A DNA stretch of 21,771 nucleotides, taken from contig CAMBTZ010000006.1 of the NCBI GenBank assembly GCA_945870925.1, positions 1 to 21,771 of the forward strand, written 5' to 3'. The notes under the pieces were generated by a model. It did not search any database. It saw only the letters and a program-made list of their open reading frames with translations, and was not told the origin of the DNA. Every line of letters starts with the position of its first letter. Within the stretch, counting starts at the first letter, position 1. Made by a program: the position numbers and the translations under genes. Below, piece after piece: positions 18,001 through 21,771 of the stretch. The stretch is from Chlamydia trachomatis. GTDB taxonomy: Bacteria > Chlamydiota > Chlamydiia > Chlamydiales > 2-12-FULL-49-11.

Positions 18001-21000
18001 ATTTTGGTTTTTCCTCTAAAAGAATATCCCTTGCAATGACAATTAAATGCGTTATTGCAGCTAAATTTTCTAAAGTGCCCTCATGATTACCTTCTAAAAA
18101 ATTAGCTACAGAAAGTATGAGCTCCTTACAGACAGGCGATGTAAGGCTCTTTTGATCTAACTTCACAACCTCTTTTAAGAAAAGATCAAACCGCTTTTGC
18201 ATTAGATGAATGATTGCAAGATAGAGCATTCCCTCTACTGATATCGGATTTGGACTTCTCGGACCATCCCTACGATATTCCATTAAATATAGAGTCCCAT
18301 CAAGTGAAGAATACAAATCTCTCTTAGGAATTACCGGGACTATTTCTGTTGATAATGGAGACATTCCCTTTCCATAAGACCAATCCGTAACAGGAAGATA
18401 ATAAATCTCCCTGCCATCTTCGTGAAAAAAACTAATAAATTGAGTAATTGATCCAAATGGAGAGCTCCTAGACCCTCGATCATCAATATAAAATCCCTTA
18501 TGAATAGGATGCTCCCATCTCCTTTTATCTGGATCAAAGACCATAGAAAATTCATCACTTCCCCAAATATAAAGCGATGGTGCTTTAAAAATAATTAAAC
18601 CATCACTGTCGCGCGTATGTATTTCAATAGAATCACTACTAATCAGTCCACCAAAAAGAGATTGCTCCTCACTAAATCTTCCAATCTTTGATTCGGCCAC
18701 TCTATCATAGGCAGCATCACTAGAAATACCCACAGCCTCAGAAAAATCTTCTCTTCTAAAACCTCTGATTGTATTGTTGCTTTTGTCAATGAAATATAGA
18801 TTTCTAAGAGCTAGAGTTTTAGGGACTATTCTCATAAGATCTTCAGGCCGCACAAACTGGATCCATCTCCCCTCGTAACTAAGCTCAAGGGAAGTTTCCC
18901 AATCACCTGGTTTTCTCTCAAAAAGAACTTTAAACTGAGTCTTTCCCACTTTAAAATGGAGATAAGCACCCTCTATACGAAATGCATCAATTCTCGGAAA
19001 TCTTTTTACAAATGATTCCTCTTTTGTAAAACCAGGTAATTCCCCTTGACTCAAGATGCCCTTTTCAGTAGAAAGAACCCCTGATAATAAATCTATTCGA
19101 TAAAAACCGGACTCCGATCTTTGCTGAATACAGGTTGGACATCCATCAATAGACTCAAAAGGCTTATCGGTGTCTATATCTACCCCTTCATCTTCAAATG
19201 CTTTTTTAGCAATTCTTAATAAAATTGAAGGATCAAGAATCACAAGGCTGTCAATTTCCTGATAATATTTCCCCTCTGCAACCTGCCTAAACCAAAGAGC
19301 GCCCTCTTCTTTCAACACCCCTTGTTCAATAGCTGTATACTTAAGCCAGCTTTGGAGAATGCACTCTGCTCTCTCAGGTGTTTCTGGAAGGGCTATACTA
19401 AAAAAATAGAGTTTGAGCATCTCAAATGTTTTTTGTTCTAGTTTCGACATATCAGCTTTTGCTTCTGTCAAATAGCTCACTACTTCTTCTAAACCATCAG
19501 CAAATAGAACCTTTCCGGTCAGCTCTTTATAAAAATTACCTGCCATTAAACAGACCCTAAGTATGTGGGTAATTGCCCTATGATTAGGGCGTCCATCGAG
19601 TGTATATTTTTTAAAATTCGAAATCGCAAGGCTGACAAACAATTTAAATTGCTTACGAAACGCTTCTTGTTTAAGTGCTTCTGCGAATGGAATTACAGAT
19701 CCAAGCTCCTCACTTAAGAAAACTGTTTTAAGAAGTGCCATAGTAAAAAGGGAAGCAAGACGTGGATCAGCTAATTTCTCTAAATCTCTCCCAAAATGAT
19801 GAATTAAATAGGTTGGTGCCATTAAAGGCTCTGACTGAGCGCAAACTAAACATTTTGCTAACTCCTCATCTAAAAACTTAAAACTAGTGTATTTAAGAAT
19901 TGATTCTTCTTCAGTTGGAAGACCTGTTCTAGCCGAACTACTTTGAGTTATTACAAATTTTGTTACCGTCTCATCCTCTATTTGTAATCCTTTACTAAGT
20001 GAACCCTCCTTTACAGATGTAATTAATTGTTCATCCTGTAGTCGAAAGAAAATATGAAGCGCTGACATTTCTCCAAAGCACTCAAAAGAAGAATACTTTG
20101 GTGATTTGCTACCATCTAAAAAAAGGCCTCTTAATCCTAAACAAATAGATTCAATTAAAAGTTTTCCCGGATAACCAGGATCACTATCAGAAAAGTTATC
20201 AAATCTTCTTATTAAAAAATTAAAAACAACTCTATTAACAACCTTCCCATCATAGTTATAATTCTTTTTATCATCTTCAGACAACCCATCATACCACTCA
20301 TAAGCCCATCTAACAATCGCTTGCTTGTGATCCCTTGCAAAATAGGAAAGATTATACCCCCTTTCAAGAGGAACAAGTCTCATATTTTCATCCTCAGAAA
20401 TATAAGGAGCAAAATAGCTTTTTAAATCATCAAGCTCCCTTAAACACTTAGGATCTGTAAAAAAAACAAATCTATCTTTTAGCCAGGCGCCAGTAAAATC
20501 TTGAATTTTTTGCTTCTTAAGAAGGCCTCTATCTTTTTTAGCACTTATATCACATGCAAAATAGTGAGTGATTGCAAGTAATTTTAAACTTGCTAACCTG
20601 TGATAAGGATTTAAGGAAACTGAGAGCGTTTTTTGCAACTCATAGAGCATTGGTAAAATCGTAACATCGCTTGTAATATCCTCTAAACAATTTTCAGCAA
20701 GCTTAGTAACAGGAGGCAAGTTGATTACAAAATGAGCTAATATCTCAGAAAAACTTACCTCATCAACTCGAGTTTTTCCTCTAATAATCTGCTTTAAATA
20801 TGAATAGAAAGTGCTACAGTTAGAAAAAACAGACTTTGCAGAAACTTTAGGAGGAGGGATATAAACGCTTTCTATTAAGACCGGTACCTGACAAATTCCA
20901 TAAAAAGCCTCACTATCTACTTTGTCTGTTACTAGCTCTAATGAATAAGAAGCGCTAGCTGGCGCTTCATCAAGAATTTCCCTCTCCCTCTTTTCACACT

Positions 21001-21771
21001 CTTTTACAACCTGATAGCTTACAGCCGCTGCCTGATCAAATTCCACGCAAGCTTTATGCTTTTTAAGACGCATAGCACTATGAAATTGAAGCTCTCTTGC
21101 GCAATTATATAGAATCCGAAAATCAGCAGAATTGAGATCTTTTTCATTAAAAAAATTAACAGCGCACCTTGCTAAAGTCTGCATTCCCATCCAAGTTGAA
21201 AGCGATTTATACACTTCAATATCATCAAATTGAAAATGCAACCAAGCTAATAATGAACGCCACTGACACGTCCCCCCCTGTTGAATACGATAAAATCTTT
21301 TCTCCCTGTCGGATACACTCGATTTTCCAAAATGGGCAAAAGCTACTGATATAAAAGGATCTAAATCATCTAAAACTGTTCTGTCATCCTTAACACCTAA
21401 TAAAAGTTCTAGCCAAGCAGTTCCATTATTACCAATTAAAATCTTATCTTCCGGAATATTTAAGAAGTTAATCCGCGTCATTTTAGTATCTAAAGGAGAT
21501 TTTTTCTCTACCGAATGACTTTCACCTTCACCTGCAGCATCATAAATATGAACATCATAATTAGCTCCTGCACTGCTTCTCTCTTTGCATATAATCTCAA
21601 TTATTACTGAATGATTTACAAACCCAACAAACAGCAATATTTTTTCATAAGCATTAAGACCCTTAATTTTAGACGCATAATCAATAGCTCTAACCTGTAG
21701 AGTCTCCGTAAGAGCTTGACTACTTACATTTATTATATGTTGAAGATTCGCTAATTGATCACAAACCTCAG
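12008..21771 (-). CDS. Giant DUF3638/DUF3645-type protein with helicase-like core (5' end outside window)
   Basis: The open frame exceeds 3,250 codons and is still open at the right edge. TTG at 21635-21637 is only an internal codon, because the 44 codons before it are open, protein-like and contain no ATG. Residues here are counted from that TTG. Layout: a possible cysteine-protease motif (His41, Cys124), a long helical part (about 150-820), CPTC (833-836), a beta-rich part (to about 1080), further helices, then a core resembling the giant eukaryotic DUF3638 proteins. The core has RTGKGKTS (Walker A-like, Lys1741), DEID (1878-1881), DYG...VIPY...EFG (2022-2050, DUF3645-like), DERHTTGTDL (2350-2359) and IGRFRKY (2384-2390). 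The last 400 residues are helical repeats. These motifs occur in the same order in eukaryotic homologues, some of which are annotated as ubiquitinyl hydrolases. ATP-driven remodelling or protease function is an inference. No membrane segment is obvious. Confidence 0.85.
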   Translation of the reverse strand, partial: EVCDQLANLQHIINVSSQALTETLQVRAIDYASKIKGLNAYEKILLFVGFVNHSVIIEIICKERSSAGANYDVHIYDAAGEGESHSVEKKSPLDTKMTRINFLNIPEDKILIGNNGTAWLELLLGVKDDRTVLDDLDPFISVAFAHFGKSSVSDREKRFYRIQQGGTCQWRSLLAWLHFQFDDIEVYKSLSTWMGMQTLARCAVNFFNEKDLNSADFRILYNCARELQFHSAMRLKKHKACVEFDQAAAVSYQVVKECEKREREILDEAPASASYSLELVTDKVDSEAFYGICQVPVLIESVYIPPPKVSAKSVFSNCSTFYSYLKQIIRGKTRVDEVSFSEILAHFVINLPPVTKLAENCLEDITSDVTILPMLYELQKTLSVSLNPYHRLASLKLLAITHYFACDISAKKDRGLLKKQKIQDFTGAWLKDRFVFFTDPKCLRELDDLKSYFAPYISEDENMRLVPLERGYNLSYFARDHKQAIVRWAYEWYDGLSEDDKKNYNYDGKVVNRVVFNFLIRRFDNFSDSDPGYPGKLLIESICLGLRGLFLDGSKSPKYSSFECFGEMSALHIFFRLQDEQLITSVKEGSLSKGLQIEDETVTKFVITQSSSARTGLPTEEESILKYTSFKFLDEELAKCLVCAQSEPLMAPTYLIHHFGRDLEKLADPRLASLFTMALLKTVFLSEELGSVIPFAEALKQEAFRKQFKLFVSLAISNFKKYTLDGRPNHRAITHILRVCLMAGNFYKELTGKVLFADGLEEVVSYLTEAKADMSKLEQKTFEMLKLYFFSIALPETPERAECILQSWLKYTAIEQGVLKEEGALWFRQVAEGKYYQEIDSLVILDPSILLRIAKKAFEDEGVDIDTDKPFESIDGCPTCIQQRSESGFYRIDLLSGVLSTEKGILSQGELPGFTKEESFVKRFPRIDAFRIEGAYLHFKVGKTQFKVLFERKPGDWETSLELSYEGRWIQFVRPEDLMRIVPKTLALRNLYFIDKSNNTIRGFRREDFSEAVGISSDAAYDRVAESKIGRFSEEQSLFGGLISSDSIEIHTRDSDGLIIFKAPSLYIWGSDEFSMVFDPDKRRWEHPIHKGFYIDDRGSRSSPFGSITQFISFFHEDGREIYYLPVTDWSYGKGMSPLSTEIVPVIPKRDLYSSLDGTLYLMEYRRDGPRSPNPISVEGMLYLAIIHLMQKRFDLFLKEVVKLDQKSLTSPVCKELILSVANFLEGNHEGTLENLAAITHLIVIARDILLEEKPKWMKGIYLWYLRNFSRLPKAQRIPPAVEEQLAIDFDLSFRLEEIRDPDAKYRRVVKDATLSIKSELLSDIDCSNIIIKPMKRSAGITVERGFPLIPSALLDPSNTILTESRMKLVDYIISATTKEQLDHLDFYLDTQLKLIYLNSSPGSYDRMERIQFILLLKAMHHVKLSILQGTKVLIDMIIYQRFMDHLPYLKGMEDESADVFDIKLVDRKKLIKECLVNLCKDVAIKLVNKVQTLTPLIRDEGSLTIDATRRHFFSKYKPPSLKLPTSIDVPIECVYRERLVASFTQRMLPEQRAIESFPHPSCFEDERKGVDREYELFVRDLEEGKRRLSQRSEVLVSFDTDREMERASSEIIRLREIASLKESAICELLNEVSGPDVSEKLLKRGLGVEKVFSMGDAIYLFFRGSSELFLEANPLLTTGEIEILMREITNYLVLKTEEEHLIRIGEFYQACKEDDSEGNRVRLYNSLSSARAYDPLKESYLIVFEHGMNIRLSLEQVSLIRRMLEGDQAAYQTVVVQFRTGKGKTSVFATILSMLAANKETKEGERGFGLFVTPKAQLAMCSKSLRATLAKTFNKKLFVFDFDRETITPKKLQIFAKEFKDAIELGYPIIACPESLQLLELEFLARLQHLSDKSSKDEIYLVKTLGKLLSIIKSQGHAIFDEIDLVIDTHKEVNLPSGSVLNLSAEKGFVIKKIYELLLSKDSVIHLIANCQSEMPPHLFKDRVMKEIAASLVLFFNEITLKEPEFSQFLRGEFKKPLTPAQHGFMSDFDKLVLSDPKKSELLALAKHILTDVLPVVLTKSCGRDYGRTTDPASFKVIPYQGVDTPAEDNEFGYHIESACYHMQTALQTDLTKEQIQTFAFIMKEKAIKRAGMLKCPINNTPEAIKFLEITGVCLSDIRVPKKLDYALEKINSEKARGVFQNILDLEELMMEEVILYHTHRLSSGPHALMNMAASTRAFSASPWNIETVFSDIDEHYISDLGGMGEDAATLLSRSTLEDSHIHIMDKLDLQRVIIALFEKEKPVSAILDPSGVLKDVGNYDAACQIRECLRLNNPRKYTGVLFFARPHLSRELKILKPEGGVREAGREDKSALPDLLAYLPLGSDQVIYLNGMTESALKEKGLRPENCFVFMDERHTTGTDLAMSADAVGAMIIDDTLSYPRFIQSIGRFRKYTSTQDVEIVLSQRTLDKLGINERLTMPDIIGLSLRALANEKRSVMYPSFCQRVDQVARGEAVKVLVDESLRDPIRAASCARDFRSIIMYDMVDDPITMFAREQEESSTRKLLQDRLDGRETEFLSIYPSGDSRVFSEKSTSILREVDKSLFLPSMQMTAVVTLGQTMQQEVRLTMEIEQEEECEVDLLQIQSIKASTPFKQRESTPELADCAIQDIRQGRGQPFIQAVSQFFIEPFKDKIGAIRDFSGLMDPDILATENFAKVTVKQLPLFHPCSKIITAVLLIRCRDLKTKILLISEHEALFWKGYLTIHNCLEVYLIDKCGVSLIDKEIEVSPIEQRLLIQINALAGNVSYLIKHPDETKIWLSDNRDRKLKLIKFAVLSHRNHSQQKLLETHPLFTSGVAKALPNTSFFVEERSARGEMIRSLSPDDVSRIDPDDVYLLPPKNVQYLITHEQIARLPESLFEHIVFEQVNHIHPNQVRLLKDVSKIQAIIRVELLCGLSPDQLEYLTEDQIGSLIDAPSVIEKFGENAAKKLDIRAPENARFLRSRLAIQSLKNPVAINSISIGQFYCLTENQKNFLTNPVLVKLAKEPAIIHQPDLRILQKIIEEEELYQLGGMTQAQLAYIIPYVGTKSDLVERLYLNECMYLEEDQIKYLSKEQISKIDKRYAKLIKDLQIKQLGSVFKRIQQGEDWIINHMNDEQIKITIQRLGDSPDFVHRLTLDQCMHLKDDQVKHLSSEQIQAIEERHAQLIPYLPDITPLMLRTAASGNIWYYDYATDTQILKYKNSILIQNLSTQRCSAVRDPELRSILVKNGMIRS
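12185..12575 (-). repeat. 80-residue tandem duplication in the C-terminal repeat region
   Basis: Two copies of a unit containing RLxLxxCMxLxxDQxKxLSxEQIxxI lie exactly 80 codons (240 bases) apart, with Cys codons at 12533-12535 and 12293-12295. Over 40 aligned residues 22 are identical. Looser L-x-x-[DE]-Q-[IV]-x-x-L units occur upstream to about base 13200, so the C-terminus is a repeat array built from short helical motifs. Confidence 0.75.
14420..16540 (-). other. Helicase-like DUF3638/DUF3645 core of the giant protein
   Basis: Within about 700 residues the following occur in order: a Q-motif-like lead (RLSLEQVSLIRRML), GKGKTS at 16409-16426, VTPKAQLAM, ACPESLQLLELEF, FDEID near 15995-16009, DYG and VIPY near 15510-15574, EFG at 15488-15496, ILDPSGVLKDVGNYDAA, DERHTTGTDL at 14561-14590 and SIGRFRKY at 14468-14491. 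This is the logic of two RecA-like lobes in a nucleoside-triphosphate-driven motor. Arg2386 or Arg2388 in GRFR is the candidate arginine finger. Confidence 0.75.
21216..21517 (-). other. Cysteine-protease-like N-terminal motif of the giant protein
   Basis: The visible N-terminal domain reads NYDVHIYDAAGEGESH (His41 at the end) and, about 80 residues later, YRIQQGGTCQWRSLLAWL with Cys124 at the start of a helix. A Gln-rich lead into Cys followed by a hydrophobic helix is the usual surrounding of a cysteine-protease nucleophile, and the His-before-Cys order matches clan CE enzymes. This is motif reading only; the Asp partner is not identified. Confidence 0.35.

Noticed and set aside
18340..18558. 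A 72-codon minus-strand frame within the giant gene
   Set aside because: It lies in another frame of the giant gene, which is clearly coding there.

Overview
This is an AT-rich window with short intergenic gaps. It carries one degraded insertion sequence, a block of small-molecule transporters and housekeeping enzymes, and the greater part of one giant gene. No rRNA, tRNA or CRISPR array is visible. The gene content suggests a host-associated intracellular bacterium: two major facilitator proteins of a type frequent in Legionella/Coxiella and chlamydia-like bacteria, a drug/metabolite exporter-type permease, a glutamate-type symporter, a phosphatase with a phosphoinositide-phosphatase-like P-loop, and a giant protein resembling the DUF3638/DUF3645 proteins known mainly from eukaryotes. 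An environmental (amoeba- or arthropod-associated) member of Chlamydiota is my best guess, with Legionellales as the alternative. This is inference from gene content; no marker gene in the window settles it.

Layout. Bases 1-727 hold the 5' end of an ISNCY/IS481-like transposase gene on the minus strand, broken by a one-base frameshift and an in-frame stop, followed by direct repeats that probably mark the element's end. Bases 809-1801 (+) encode a membrane-anchored CX5R phosphatase that converges, with an 8-bp overlap, on a PAP2-type phosphatase (minus). A first MFS transporter (minus) is divergent from a DusC-like tRNA-dihydrouridine synthase (+), whose 3' end overlaps that of an exported beta-carbonic anhydrase (minus). 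The carbonic anhydrase is the last of three co-directional genes (EamA permease, MFS transporter, carbonic anhydrase), divergent from a dicarboxylate/amino-acid:cation symporter (+). A MATE exporter and proline iminopeptidase (minus) form a probable two-gene unit, followed by a small basic protein gene (+).

From 12008 to the right edge the minus strand is one open frame of more than 3,250 codons whose start lies outside the window. The protein has a cysteine-protease-like N-terminal motif, a long helical part, a beta-rich segment, a central helicase-like core with DUF3638 and DUF3645 signatures, and C-terminal helical repeats that include a clear 80-residue duplication.

How it fits together: five transporters, a peptidase that frees N-terminal proline and a carbonic anhydrase fit a bacterium that takes metabolites from a host. 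The CX5R phosphatase, the small basic protein and the giant protein are the candidates for host interaction. The giant DUF3638-type protein is the most interesting item here.
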